Source: an uncultured Eubacteriales bacterium (GTDB lineage Bacteria > Bacillota > Clostridia > Lachnospirales > CAG-274). Taken from it: a stretch of 53,043 nt of DNA. The notes beneath the pieces were generated by a model. It saw only the letters and a list, made by a program, of their open reading frames with translations. It searched no databases and had not been told where the DNA came from. The position numbers and the translations under genes were made by a program. Location: contig CATJCJ010000568.1 in the NCBI GenBank assembly GCA_949738935.1, positions 1 through 53,043 of the forward strand. Direction: 5' to 3'. Each line of letters opens with the position of its first letter. Position 1 is the first letter of the stretch. Shown one piece after another: positions 8,376-17,695 of this stretch.

Positions 8376-9373
8376 TGAAACAAGCATATTCTAATCCATT
8401 AATTTCAATAATTTTACCAATTTACAATACGGAATCATATTTAAAAAAATGTATTGAAAGTGTTCTAAATCAAAAATATGATAATTTGGAAATCATTTGT
8501 ATTGATGATGGCTCTACAGACAATTCAGGATTAATTCTTGATGAATATGCAAGGAAGGACTTTAGGATTAAAGCATTACACAAGAAAAATGGTGGTGAAA
8601 GCAATGCTCGTAATACAGGGTTACAGATTATGTCAGGTCAATATATAGGATTTATAGATTGTGATGACTGGATTGAGCCGGATATGTATGAAACTCTTCT
8701 TACTAATATGATTGAAAAAAAAGTCGACATAGTTGCTTCAGCATGGTTTCGTGATATTGGAAGTGTAAGTGAAAAAATTTCTAATCGTTTGCCCGCCTCA
8801 AGCGAAGTTTTCGAGAGAGAAACGCTGCTCAATTACTTATATAAAAGAGACGATTATAGAGGGTTTGCTTATATGTGGGACAAGTTATATAAGCGGGAAC
8901 TTTTTTACGATATTAATGGTAAATTAATATTATTTGATGAGGATTTAGCACTTGGAGGTGATGTTCTTTATCTTGCTAAGCTGGTTTTGAATGCTAAAAG
9001 AGCAATTTATATTGATAAGGCTTTTTACCATTATAACCAAAGAGATGCCTCAGGTTGTCATACACGAGATTTAAATAAACTTGAAGATTGGTTGGAAGCC
9101 TATAAAAGAGTGATTGCTTATATTCAAGAAAGGAATATAAAAACAGAAGCTATGCCATGGATAAAACGGTTTATGGCATATCATAGCAGTAATGTTGCAG
9201 AAAGCGCATATATGCAAGAATGTAGGGAAGTATTAATACGCTGTCAGAAAATTATGGAACAATATGAATCAGAGTATATATCTACAAACCAACAATATCC
9301 AGATAGAATTATTAGGTATAATAAGATATTAAAATATAAATTGTCAGGAGGGTTGGTTAATGAAGTGGAATAA
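8375..9373 (+). CDS. GT2 family glycosyltransferase
   Basis: An inverting GT-A glycosyltransferase. The N-terminus has SIILPIYNTESYLKKCIESV, then ICIDDGSTDNS, NGGESNARNTGL and the DxD-like metal site FIDCDDW. The C-terminal part is variable, as usual. A start at 8375 uses the TGATG overlap with the FAD enzyme and fits the GGGG ribosome binding site at about 8361; a slightly longer start at 8366 is also open. Its stop lies inside the next gene, whose start is 14 bases upstream. Translation may depend on the G tract in the gene before it. The sugar donor is unknown. Confidence 0.85.
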   Translation: MKQAYSNPLISIILPIYNTESYLKKCIESVLNQKYDNLEIICIDDGSTDNSGLILDEYARKDFRIKALHKKNGGESNARNTGLQIMSGQYIGFIDCDDWIEPDMYETLLTNMIEKKVDIVASAWFRDIGSVSEKISNRLPASSEVFERETLLNYLYKRDDYRGFAYMWDKLYKRELFYDINGKLILFDEDLALGGDVLYLAKLVLNAKRAIYIDKAFYHYNQRDASGCHTRDLNKLEDWLEAYKRVIAYIQERNIKTEAMPWIKRFMAYHSSNVAESAYMQECREVLIRCQKIMEQYESEYISTNQQYPDRIIRYNKILKYKLSGGLVNEVE

Positions 9374-10511
9374 CAAAGGACATGAGTATGACGAAATGTA
9401 CCAAAAAATGAAAGAAAAGAAAAATTTCTTTTTGTTTGGTGCAGGTGATTATGGAGAACAATTTTTAAGGTTATTTGAATCAGAGATTCAAATAACAGGG
9501 TATATAGATAATAGCCCTGATAAGCAGGGGACAAGGATTTTGGGAAAATACTGCTATTCTTTAAATGAGATTGAACTTAATTCTAATGAAGGAATTATTC
9601 TAACAATGTCTCAGCTTGCCAGGGTGAAGCCTATAGAGCAGTTAAATCAGATTGGGTACAAGAGAAACGTAGATTATTTCATTATAGAAGAATTTCTTTC
9701 TGTGTATCACGTATACAAAAATAATCTGGTATATTTTTCGAGCATATCCTTTTTGCCAAGCACAGCCTGTAATTTAAATTGCAAAAATTGTCTTAACTTT
9801 AATCCTTTTGCAAAATATTTTTATGTTCGAAATTGGCAAGATTTAGTTCATGATGTGGATTTGTTTTTTTCATGTGTGGATCATATAATGCTGTTTCATG
9901 TTAGCGGTGGGGAGCCTATGCTCTATGAGCATATAGGAGACTTAATTGAATACATTGATACGAATTATGGAGATAGAATTGATACATTAAGGACTGTGAC
10001 AAATGGAACAGTTATACCTGATGAAAAGATTTTAGAAAAGTTGTCTAAATGTAATGTAGAGGTTACTGTGGATGACTATCGCAGTGCAGTGCCAAGGTTT
10101 AATGAATGTTTTGATAAATTGATTCGTAAACTTGAGGAATATCATATTAGATATTATATTAACAAAGTGGAGAAATGGATTGATTTAGCCCCAGAAAGAA
10201 CAGATTACTCGAATAAAACTGAAGAACAGTTACAAAAACATAGAGAGAACTGTAATCAATCGTGGCAGGAATTGAGAGATGGTAAACTGTATAGCTGTAA
10301 TTATGCTGCATATGCTACAGTTGCAGGGATTGCTGGAGAACAGGATTTAGAAGAGGTATATAACCTTGAAAATTTTACGTCAAGCAAGAAAAAGGAATTG
10401 GTAGAATTTCGGTTAGGATATATGACTAAAGGATATACGAATTTTTGTAAGAAGTGCAAGGGATTTACACAGGAGAATATGGAAGAAGTGGAGCCCGCTA
10501 TTCAGATGTAA
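9360..10511 (+). CDS. Radical SAM protein with N-terminal Rossmann-type domain (copy 1)
   Basis: A 383-residue two-part protein. Residues about 23-100 form a small Rossmann-like domain (FLFGAGDYG, then YIDNSPDKQGTRILG). Residues about 128-383 are a radical SAM domain with the iron-sulfur motif CNLNCKNC (Cys137, Cys141, Cys144), the SGGEP motif, TNGT, and C-terminal cysteines (CNQSW, YSCNY, CKKC) that may bind a second cluster. AGGAGGG precedes the ATG, which overlaps the GT2 stop by 14 bases. A paralogue lies at 17913-19094 and shares the opening MKW..(K/R)GHE(Y/F)D. Radical SAM enzymes in glycan loci epimerise, dehydrate or otherwise modify sugars; the reaction here is unknown. Confidence 0.8.
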   Translation: MKWNNKGHEYDEMYQKMKEKKNFFLFGAGDYGEQFLRLFESEIQITGYIDNSPDKQGTRILGKYCYSLNEIELNSNEGIILTMSQLARVKPIEQLNQIGYKRNVDYFIIEEFLSVYHVYKNNLVYFSSISFLPSTACNLNCKNCLNFNPFAKYFYVRNWQDLVHDVDLFFSCVDHIMLFHVSGGEPMLYEHIGDLIEYIDTNYGDRIDTLRTVTNGTVIPDEKILEKLSKCNVEVTVDDYRSAVPRFNECFDKLIRKLEEYHIRYYINKVEKWIDLAPERTDYSNKTEEQLQKHRENCNQSWQELRDGKLYSCNYAAYATVAGIAGEQDLEEVYNLENFTSSKKKELVEFRLGYMTKGYTNFCKKCKGFTQENMEEVEPAIQM

Positions 10512-10601
10512 GAAGACCTGATATAAACAAAAACATCCATGAAGGGAATATAATATAGTTAGCAAATGTTTTAATATTTGTAGACACACGAGGGGAAAAA
10601 T

Positions 10602-12581
10602 ATGCAAAGCTTAAACGTAGAGAATATAGATAGCATAAGGGGGGATGAAAATAAAGGAATTTTTTTAACAAATAAAGAATGCAAGTTATTGTTTAGTCAT
10701 AAAGATATTTTTATATTTGGAGCGGGTGTAGAGGGAGAAAATTTTTGGAAAGACTTATCTGAATGTATTAATATATTAGCATATATAGACAATAACAGAT
10801 CGGGGGAAAGCTTTTTCTTTCATGGTAAGCCTATAATAAGTTTGGAACAATGTATGGATATGAGAAATAATAAACAGCCAATTGTTATTACAAGCTTTAG
10901 GTATGCTATAGATATTTATAAGCAATTGGAAAAAATGGGATTGCTGCCGGGGCATGATTTTTATATATGGGATGAAATATGCATATTTCATTATGATGAT
11001 TTGACAAAAAAATATATTAAGTTTTTAAAGGAGGTATGGGGAAAATATAAAATAAAGAATGCTAAAGGTAAAATTATTATGCCTTTCTTCCATAACCATG
11101 AAGTATTGTGGACAACTATTTTGGCATATTGCTCTAACTATTTTGCAGATAAATATAATGCCGAAATAAATGCTTATTTTTGGTACAATTTGGATAATTC
11201 TAAAGCTTCAAAAGTGATCTGGGATATATATAAAGCCTTTAATGTAGAGTCTTTAATAGACAGTACAAAGTTAAATAAGATCCAGCAAGAAGAAGCAGAT
11301 GGACTATGTGATTCAGTTTGGAACACCTTGTCGACATGGGAGGACTGGAAAAATATCACAATTTTTGGAATTAATTTTGGAACCAGCATTATAAGAGATT
11401 TGCTCCGTTTCCATGTGCCATGTTTTGAGCCTAAAGCAAAAAAAATGTATAAATTTTTAAAAGAAACAATACAAAATATTGTTTTTTGGTATCACTATAT
11501 ATCAGAAAATGATATTAAGGTTGTTTTATTGCTGGATGGGGTTTCAAGAGACGGCTATATTAGAGATATAGCAATTACTAAAGGGATTCCAGCATATATA
11601 TTGTGTGCTGGTAGAATGGCCAAGGCAACATTAAATTATTGTGAGAGACCGAGTTATCCTTTCTTTAAAAAAATGTGGAGTGAATTAACACAAGAAGAAC
11701 AGGAATACGGTATCAAATGGGCTAAGGACCGTATAAAAAAAAGGTTAGACGGTAAGCTGGAAGATGTGAATATTATTGACAGACCTAATTTTTCATTTGG
11801 AGAAGGAAAGAATGGCACACGTGTATTAAGTGACAGTGATAAAATTAAGATAATTATATGTCCGCATAGGTTTGAAGAGGATTGTTATCCATATGGGGAA
11901 CAAATATTTGATAACAATTATTTTGAGTGGTTATGCCATCTTGGAGAGCTTTCTGAAAAAACTCCAGATTACGAATGGTATATAAAGCTACATCCTACTG
12001 CACAAGGAAGAGATACAATAATTATAGATATGCTGTTAGAGAGATTCCCTAAAATTACAAAACTTCCTATCCATGTATCCCCGGTTCAATTAAAAGAAGA
12101 AGGCGCTGGGTTTGCTCTTACTGTACACGGTACTATTGGGCATGAATATCCTGAAATTGGAATACAGGTAATTAATGCAGGCATTAATCCACATTGTGCA
12201 TTTGATTTTAACTGGAATCCAAAGACAAAAGAGGAATATGACAACCTGATATTTAATCTGGACAAATTGGATAAGAAAGTAAATCAAGAAGAATTATATC
12301 AATTTTATAGTTTAAATTATTTGTTTTATGATTGGGAATATATACCCCATCATAAGTTGTTTGTTAATAATCCGCTATTAACTTTGAATAGACTTCAACT
12401 TGAAGCTAGTGGTAAGAAGGTGGGAACATGGCAGTACGAAGAATACATGAAAGAATGGACAATAGAAAAACATAAAAAAATTTTTATGCAGTTGGAAGAA
12501 ATTTTTCGGAAACTAGATGAATGGAAACCTGACTTATTATATAAAAGGGAGAATTGTATGGGGAGTAAGCTAGATGAATAA
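10602..12581 (+). CDS. Large GT-B-like capsule transferase with N-terminal Rossmann-type domain
   Basis: A 659-residue protein. Residues about 30-125 carry the recurring Rossmann domain (IFIFGAGVEGENF, AYIDNNRSGESF). The remainder resembles GT-B enzymes of surface carbohydrate synthesis: a helical N-lobe, then IIICPHRFEEDCY, WYIKLHPTAQGRD and TVHGTIGHEYPEIGIQVINA. The last two correspond to the nucleotide-binding lobe of capsule/teichoic-type transferases. The ribosome binding site ACGAGGGG is good. A 90-base gap separates it from the radical SAM gene. The family match is by motif and general shape only, so the exact class is uncertain. Confidence 0.65.
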   Translation: MQSLNVENIDSIRGDENKGIFLTNKECKLLFSHKDIFIFGAGVEGENFWKDLSECINILAYIDNNRSGESFFFHGKPIISLEQCMDMRNNKQPIVITSFRYAIDIYKQLEKMGLLPGHDFYIWDEICIFHYDDLTKKYIKFLKEVWGKYKIKNAKGKIIMPFFHNHEVLWTTILAYCSNYFADKYNAEINAYFWYNLDNSKASKVIWDIYKAFNVESLIDSTKLNKIQQEEADGLCDSVWNTLSTWEDWKNITIFGINFGTSIIRDLLRFHVPCFEPKAKKMYKFLKETIQNIVFWYHYISENDIKVVLLLDGVSRDGYIRDIAITKGIPAYILCAGRMAKATLNYCERPSYPFFKKMWSELTQEEQEYGIKWAKDRIKKRLDGKLEDVNIIDRPNFSFGEGKNGTRVLSDSDKIKIIICPHRFEEDCYPYGEQIFDNNYFEWLCHLGELSEKTPDYEWYIKLHPTAQGRDTIIIDMLLERFPKITKLPIHVSPVQLKEEGAGFALTVHGTIGHEYPEIGIQVINAGINPHCAFDFNWNPKTKEEYDNLIFNLDKLDKKVNQEELYQFYSLNYLFYDWEYIPHHKLFVNNPLLTLNRLQLEASGKKVGTWQYEEYMKEWTIEKHKKIFMQLEEIFRKLDEWKPDLLYKRENCMGSKLDE

Positions 12582-12647
12582 TGTAATTAAAATGGTTGTG
12601 TTAGACTTATAAAAAATACAAATGGGTAACATAGAAAGGTTTAATAA

Positions 12648-13313
12648 ATGATTGGAAAATTTGACAAAGAAAAAAGCTTTGATTACGAGAACGGCTTTTA
12701 TTTAACGACAGAGCCATATAGACTCGGAAATATTTTAGCTCATTATGAATTATATAAAAAAATATTAAATTTACCTGGCGATATAATAGAGCTTGGGGTG
12801 TTTAAAGGAGGATCATTAATACAATTTTCTACATTTAGAGAGCTACTAGAAAATGAGAGATCAAGAAAAATAGTAGGATTTGATATTTTTGGAGAATTTC
12901 CACTGGCGGAACAAGTAGAAAGCGACAGACTATTTGTCGATAAGTGGAATAAGCAGCATAAAGGTGAATTTTTATCCAAAGAAGATATATATATGAGTTT
13001 GGAGATTAAAGGCATACAAAATGTAGAATTAGTAGAAGGAGATATTTGTGAAACAATTGATGAGTATCTTGGGAATAATCCATATACAAGAATTGCTCTT
13101 CTACATATTGATACGGATATATACGAGCCGGCTAAAGTTGGGATGGAAAAATTATTTGACAGAGTAGTAAGAGGAGGAGTAATAATATTTGACGATTATG
13201 CAACGGTTGAAGGAGAAACAATAGCGATAGATGAATTTTTATTTGGTAAGGGATATATTATTCAAAAGTTCCCCTTTTCTCATAGGAAACCGTCATACGT
13301 TATAAAGAAATAG
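12648..13313 (+). CDS. TylF/MycF-like sugar O-methyltransferase
   Basis: A 221-residue S-adenosylmethionine-dependent methyltransferase of the TylF/MycF (macrocin O-methyltransferase) group. The SAM loop is IIELGVFKGGSL, the acidic motif FDIFGEFP follows, and the metal-binding and catalytic region reads LLHIDTDIYEPAKVG and GGVIIFDDYATVEG. Family enzymes methylate a sugar hydroxyl on a finished or growing glycan using a divalent metal. A second TylF-like domain, under poly-G control, lies two genes downstream, so the glycan may carry more than one methyl mark. Confidence 0.8.
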   Translation: MIGKFDKEKSFDYENGFYLTTEPYRLGNILAHYELYKKILNLPGDIIELGVFKGGSLIQFSTFRELLENERSRKIVGFDIFGEFPLAEQVESDRLFVDKWNKQHKGEFLSKEDIYMSLEIKGIQNVELVEGDICETIDEYLGNNPYTRIALLHIDTDIYEPAKVGMEKLFDRVVRGGVIIFDDYATVEGETIAIDEFLFGKGYIIQKFPFSHRKPSYVIKK

Positions 13314-13353
13314 TTTGAGATAAAATGCCGCGTTGCTTGGGAGAGAAGGAGAA

Positions 13354-14259
13354 ATGGAATATTTAAAACCTTGCTTAATTGCAGAAATTGGGTGTAATCA
13401 TAAAGGAGACATGGAAATTGCTAAGGAACTTATTAAAGTAGCATCTATATATTGTAAAGCAGATGTGGTTAAGTTCCAAAAAAGATGTAATCATGAGTTA
13501 TTAACAGTAGATCAATATAATGCGCCACATCCAAATCCAATTAATTCTTATGGAAAAACATATGGAGAGCATAGAGAATTTTTAGAATTTACAGTAGAAC
13601 AACATAAGGAATTGAAAGAATATTGTGAACAGATGAACATTATTTACAGCACTTCTGTGTGGGACATTACATCTGCAAAAGAAATTACCAAATTGAACCC
13701 CCAATTTATTAAGATACCTTCAGCAAGTAATAACGAATACTTAATGTTAGAGTGGCTGTGTGATAATTATGGTGGGGAAATTCATGTCTCCTTGGGGATG
13801 ACAACACATGAGGAGGAAGAAAGAATAGTACAATTATTTGAGAGAAAGAGACGAAATAAGGATGTGGTGTTATACATATGTACTTCTGGTTATCCGGTAT
13901 CTTTTGAAGATGTTTGCCTATTAGAAATTAAGCGAATTGAAAATATGTATGGAAAAAGAGTTAAAAAGATTGGGTTTTCTGGTCATCATCTTGGCATCGC
14001 AATAGACATTGCGGCTTATACGTTAGGCGCTTCGGTTATAGAGCGGCATTATACATTAGATCGAACTTGGAAAGGAACAGATCATGCTGCTTCTTTGGAG
14101 CCGGAGGGAATTCGAAAGTTAAAACGAAATTTAGATGCAACGTATTCCGCTCTGCAGTATAAGGAGAAAGAAATTCTAGATATTGAAATTGCTCAGAGAG
14201 AAAAATTAAAATATAAAGAACATTCGAGGGAGGAATTATACAGTGAGAAAGTTAAATAA
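13354..14259 (+). CDS. neuB: NeuB-type nonulosonic acid synthase lacking the SAF domain
   Basis: A sialic-acid-synthase family enzyme that condenses phosphoenolpyruvate with a six-carbon sugar to give a nine-carbon 2-keto acid. IAEIGCNHKGDMEIAKELI, VVKFQKR, STSVWD, KIPSASNNEYLML and GFSGHHLGIA match the TIM-barrel family. The chosen ATG follows AGAAGGAG; the upstream TTG at 13333 lacks a comparable site. At 301 residues it ends soon after the barrel and lacks the C-terminal antifreeze-like (SAF) domain found in most NeuB proteins of about 340 residues. No NeuC epimerase gene is present in the window. Together with the NeuA-HAD fusion two genes later this suggests a 9-phosphate route, perhaps to KDN. 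Confidence 0.8.
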   Translation: MEYLKPCLIAEIGCNHKGDMEIAKELIKVASIYCKADVVKFQKRCNHELLTVDQYNAPHPNPINSYGKTYGEHREFLEFTVEQHKELKEYCEQMNIIYSTSVWDITSAKEITKLNPQFIKIPSASNNEYLMLEWLCDNYGGEIHVSLGMTTHEEEERIVQLFERKRRNKDVVLYICTSGYPVSFEDVCLLEIKRIENMYGKRVKKIGFSGHHLGIAIDIAAYTLGASVIERHYTLDRTWKGTDHAASLEPEGIRKLKRNLDATYSALQYKEKEILDIEIAQREKLKYKEHSREELYSEKVK

Positions 14260-15144
14260 GATATTAATTTGGGGGGGGGGCAGTGGGGACGAAAAATTTA
14301 TTACCCATTGATTATGCATGCTGAGGCAGAACCAATCGCTTACATTGATATTAATAGCGTTAATATGGGGGAAACAATATATGGAAAGAAATTAATTTTG
14401 CCTAATCAAATATTTGAGTATGAGTTTGACAATGTTGTAATAGCAGTAGCTTCTTCAATATTGCAAAAAGAGATACTTTTAACATTAAAAGAATTAGGAA
14501 TTTCAGAAGACAAGATAATTAATATTGCCACGGATTGTGAATTTATGGATCTGTTTTCTGATCAAAGGACAAATTTTATTGAAGGATTTGCAAAATGGTT
14601 ACATGATAATAATTTGGCAAATGGAAGCGTGGCGGAATGTGGAGTAAGTAAGGGAGATTGCGCAAGATTTATAAATAGAAGCTTTCCAGAACATAAATGC
14701 TATTTGTTTGATACATTTGATGGGTTTAATAAGAAAGATCTAGATATAGAAGATTCTTTGAAAAATCCTTTGTGGAAACGCAGTCGTTTTGATTCTGAAG
14801 GTAGTATTAAAACTTATAGAAATATTGATATAAGTTATGTTCTTTCCAGAATGCCATTTAAGGATAAAATTATTGTTAGAAAAGGTTTTTTCCCAGATAC
14901 AGTAGAGGGGATAAAAGATGAATTTTGTTTTGTTAATTTAGACATGGATTTATACCAACCTATGTTAGAAGGACTGAGATTTTTTTATGATCGAGTTATA
15001 AAAGGTGGTGGTATACTGCTACATGATTATTACAATATGGATTTGGGAGTTAGGAAGGCAATTGAAGATTTTGAAACAGAGAGGGGAATAATATTAAAAA
15101 AAATACCTATAGGAGATAAGTGTAGTATATTTATTTTGAAGTAA
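14243..15144 (+). CDS. Phase-variable Rossmann-TylF methyltransferase, frameshifted (OFF) at a G10 tract
   Basis: The natural start is GTG at 14243, 8 bases after AGGGAGGA and inside the end of the neuB-like gene. From there the protein reads LNKILIW and enters a run of ten Gs. With ten, translation stops at TGA 14309 after 22 residues. With eleven (or eight) it would continue as WGGGQWGRKIYYP, completing the glycine loop of the recurring Rossmann domain, then through a TylF-like methyltransferase (AECGVSKGDCARF, FVNLDMDLYQPMLEG, GGILLHDYYNMDLG) to 15144. The open part from 14269 is intact, with no other lesion. It is therefore a single 300-residue gene switched off by one G. Internal initiation at TTG 14269 is possible but would destroy the nucleotide-binding strand. 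Confidence 0.75.
14271..14280 (+). repeat. Poly-G tract, 10 G (tract B)
   Basis: Ten Gs inside the glycine-rich loop of a Rossmann fold. The current length is out of frame. Eleven or eight Gs join GTG 14243 to the methyltransferase frame. Confidence 0.85.
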
Positions 15145-15193
15145 AGTAAAGATATATTAGTTAGATTTGGAATAAGCTTTAAGAGGAAAAATA

Positions 15194-16348
15194 ATGAATG
15201 TAGCTTTTATACCGGTTCGTGGGGGAAGTAAGTCCATACCATTAAAAAATATTCGTGAAATTGCAGGAAAACCGTTAGTATACTGGGTGGTTAAGGCAGC
15301 CAGTGATTGCCAGGATATAAATGTAATTTATGTGGCGACTGACAGTGATATGATTAAGGAAGTTGTAGAAAGTTTTGGCTTGAATAAAGTAGAAGTTATT
15401 GGAAGAAGTGCTTATACTGCATCAGATACTGCGTCTACGGAATTGGCTATGCTTGAATTTGCTGAACAATATCAATTTGATAATATTATTTTGATTCAGG
15501 CAACATCTCCATTGCTCACAGCTGACGATCTGTCTGGTGGGTTTATGGAATTTAAACGACAGAATACAGATAGTGTATTATCTGTTGTTAAGCAAAAACG
15601 TTTTTGCTGGGTAATGGATCAAGAAGGATTTGCTAAGCCTGATAACTATGATATTTTTCATAGACCGAGAAGACAGGAGTTTGACGGCTATTTGGTGGAA
15701 AATGGGGCATTTTATATAACAAGAAGAAGAAATCTTTTATCTTCCGGAAATCGTATATCGGGTAATATCCGTGTTTATGAAATGGAAGAAAGTACGTATT
15801 TCGAAATTGACGAGTTGAGTGACTGGACCATTATTGAAAGGCAATTGGAAGCTAGAATGAAAAGAGAGCGGTGTATTGTTCCAAAGATAAAGATGTTTTT
15901 GACAGATTGTGATGGGTGTTTGACAGACGGAGGAATGTATTATTCGGAAACCGGAGATGAATTGAAAAAATTTAGTACTTTGGATGGATTGGGATTCCGC
16001 ATATTAAAAGAAAAAGGGATACTGACAGGTATAATTACAGGCGAAAAAAGAGTATTAAATAAACGAAGAGCTGAAAAGCTCAAATTAGATATTTATGAAG
16101 AAGGCATATCAGATAAACTTGCTACAGTAAAAATATTATGCGAGAAGGCTGGTGTAGAGTTGAGGAATGTAGCTTATGTTGGTGATGATATAAATGATCT
16201 TGAATTAATAAGAACTGTAGGTTTTGGCTGTAGCGTGGCTAATGGTATAGAAGAAGTAAAAAAGGCGGCAACATATGTGTCTCAAAAGAAAGGAGGACAA
16301 GGTGCCGTGAGGGAAATAATAGATATGATAGTTAATTGTGGGAGTTAA
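15194..16348 (+). CDS. neuA: Bifunctional CMP-nonulosonate synthetase and HAD phosphatase
   Basis: A 384-residue fusion. Residues 1-225 are a CMP-sialate/CMP-KDO-type cytidylyltransferase: FIPVRGGSKSIPLKNIREI, YVATDSD, QATSPLL and the EIDELSDW end motif. Residues about 230-384 are a KdsC-like HAD phosphatase: FLTDCDGCLTDGG with the nucleophile Asp, then KKFSTLDGLG, GIITGE and VAYVGDDINDLELI. The pair would remove phosphate from a 9-phosphorylated nonulosonate and then activate it with CMP. This resembles the animal and Bacteroides KDN/Neu5Ac 9-phosphate route rather than the usual bacterial free-acid route. The ribosome binding site is AAGAGGAA. The sialyltransferase-like user of the product was not identified. 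Confidence 0.85.
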   Translation: MNVAFIPVRGGSKSIPLKNIREIAGKPLVYWVVKAASDCQDINVIYVATDSDMIKEVVESFGLNKVEVIGRSAYTASDTASTELAMLEFAEQYQFDNIILIQATSPLLTADDLSGGFMEFKRQNTDSVLSVVKQKRFCWVMDQEGFAKPDNYDIFHRPRRQEFDGYLVENGAFYITRRRNLLSSGNRISGNIRVYEMEESTYFEIDELSDWTIIERQLEARMKRERCIVPKIKMFLTDCDGCLTDGGMYYSETGDELKKFSTLDGLGFRILKEKGILTGIITGEKRVLNKRRAEKLKLDIYEEGISDKLATVKILCEKAGVELRNVAYVGDDINDLELIRTVGFGCSVANGIEEVKKAATYVSQKKGGQGAVREIIDMIVNCGS

Positions 16349-16426
16349 AGACAGAGTATAAAAAATTTGTTATAAGATGTCTTTAATTTATAGAAATATA
16401 GATTATAAATAAAGGTTTGGGAGAAA

Positions 16427-17695
16427 ATGATAAAAGTTAGTGTTATAATACCAGTGTATAATGCGGAACGTTACTTAAAAGAATGCTTGGATAGTGTAAT
16501 AAATCAAACATTAAGAGAACTTGAAGTAATATGCATTAACGATGGCTCAACAGATAATTCTTTAGATATAATTATGTTATATCAAAGAAACTATAATAAT
16601 ATAAAAATAATTTCACAGAATAATTATGGTGCAGCTGTTGCACGCAATAAAGGTATCGAAGAAGCACAAGGTGAATTTGTTACATTTATGGATTCAGATG
16701 ATTTCTATCCCTCAAATGATATTTTGGAAGTATTATATAATAAAACTAAAGAGAGTCAGGTCGATATAGGAGGAGGGTCAATTTGCTATTTTGCAGAAGG
16801 GGCAGTTCATAATAGAGTATCAGAGGCAGATGCAGGAAGTATATTTGTAAAGGAACAAATACTGGAATATAAAGAGTACCAATATGCATATGGATTTACA
16901 CGATTTATCTACAAAATAGATACGTTAAAGAGATATAATATAAGATTTCCGTTATATAAGTGTTTTGAAGATCCACCATTTATGGTGCACGCAATGATTG
17001 CAGCGAAAAAACTTTATTCAACTCCTAAAGAAGTATATTGTATAAGGAGAGGAGATAGAGAGAATAAATATATTAATGAAGCAGCATTGCTTGAGATTGC
17101 AAAAGGACTGCAGCACTTGCTTTGTATTTCATTAGAAAATAACTTGGTTCAGTTATATAGGCATACGACAAATATTATTTTTAAAAGTTATGCGATGCGT
17201 TTTTATGGACAAATTTTAAAAGGAAGTAACAAAATTGAAAATGAAATAGAAAAGATAAATAAATTGTTGGATAAAGGTGCAGAAAAGTTTAATGAACCTC
17301 TATGCAAATTGCTTCAAGATTACGATCTGGATAAATTAGTTGAAAAGAAGAATAAGGTATTACATGAATTTATAATGCAGATAGATAAATATGAATATAT
17401 TATTATTTATGGTGCTGGTATAATAGGAAGGGAAACATACGATTATATTTGTAAAAATATAAAAAAGGATAGCTCTAAAATTAAATTTGCGGTTACGAAT
17501 TTGAAAGATAATATGTCAACGGCAAGAGGGAAAAAAATTAGTGAGATAGACGATTTATTGGAATTAAGAAATTGCTCTTTTGTGGTTATAGCAGTACAGG
17601 ACAAATATTATAATGAAATTTATTATAATCTGGAATTGAAAGGGTTCAAAAAAATTATAAAAATAGATCTCGAGGCATTGCGGTTATTGTCATAA
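16427..17695 (+). CDS. GT2 glycosyltransferase with C-terminal Rossmann-type domain
   Basis: A 422-residue fusion. The N-terminal GT-A domain has SVIIPVYNAERYLKECLDSV, ICINDGSTDNS and FMDSDDF. The C-terminal domain from about residue 322 repeats the locus theme in a reversed order (YIIIYGAGIIGRETYDYI, KIKFAVTN, then CSFVVIAVQ). Most neighbours carry this domain at the N-terminus, so it appears to be a movable module. The ribosome binding site GGGAG precedes the ATG. It is the last gene before the 17.8-kb hairpin. Confidence 0.8.
   Translation: MIKVSVIIPVYNAERYLKECLDSVINQTLRELEVICINDGSTDNSLDIIMLYQRNYNNIKIISQNNYGAAVARNKGIEEAQGEFVTFMDSDDFYPSNDILEVLYNKTKESQVDIGGGSICYFAEGAVHNRVSEADAGSIFVKEQILEYKEYQYAYGFTRFIYKIDTLKRYNIRFPLYKCFEDPPFMVHAMIAAKKLYSTPKEVYCIRRGDRENKYINEAALLEIAKGLQHLLCISLENNLVQLYRHTTNIIFKSYAMRFYGQILKGSNKIENEIEKINKLLDKGAEKFNEPLCKLLQDYDLDKLVEKKNKVLHEFIMQIDKYEYIIIYGAGIIGRETYDYICKNIKKDSSKIKFAVTNLKDNMSTARGKKISEIDDLLELRNCSFVVIAVQDKYYNEIYYNLELKGFKKIIKIDLEALRLLS

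Noticed and set aside
13333-13353. TTG 13333 as the start of the NeuB-like gene
   Set aside because: The extra seven residues include the AGAAGGAG site itself as codons; ATG 13354 has that site at the right distance.
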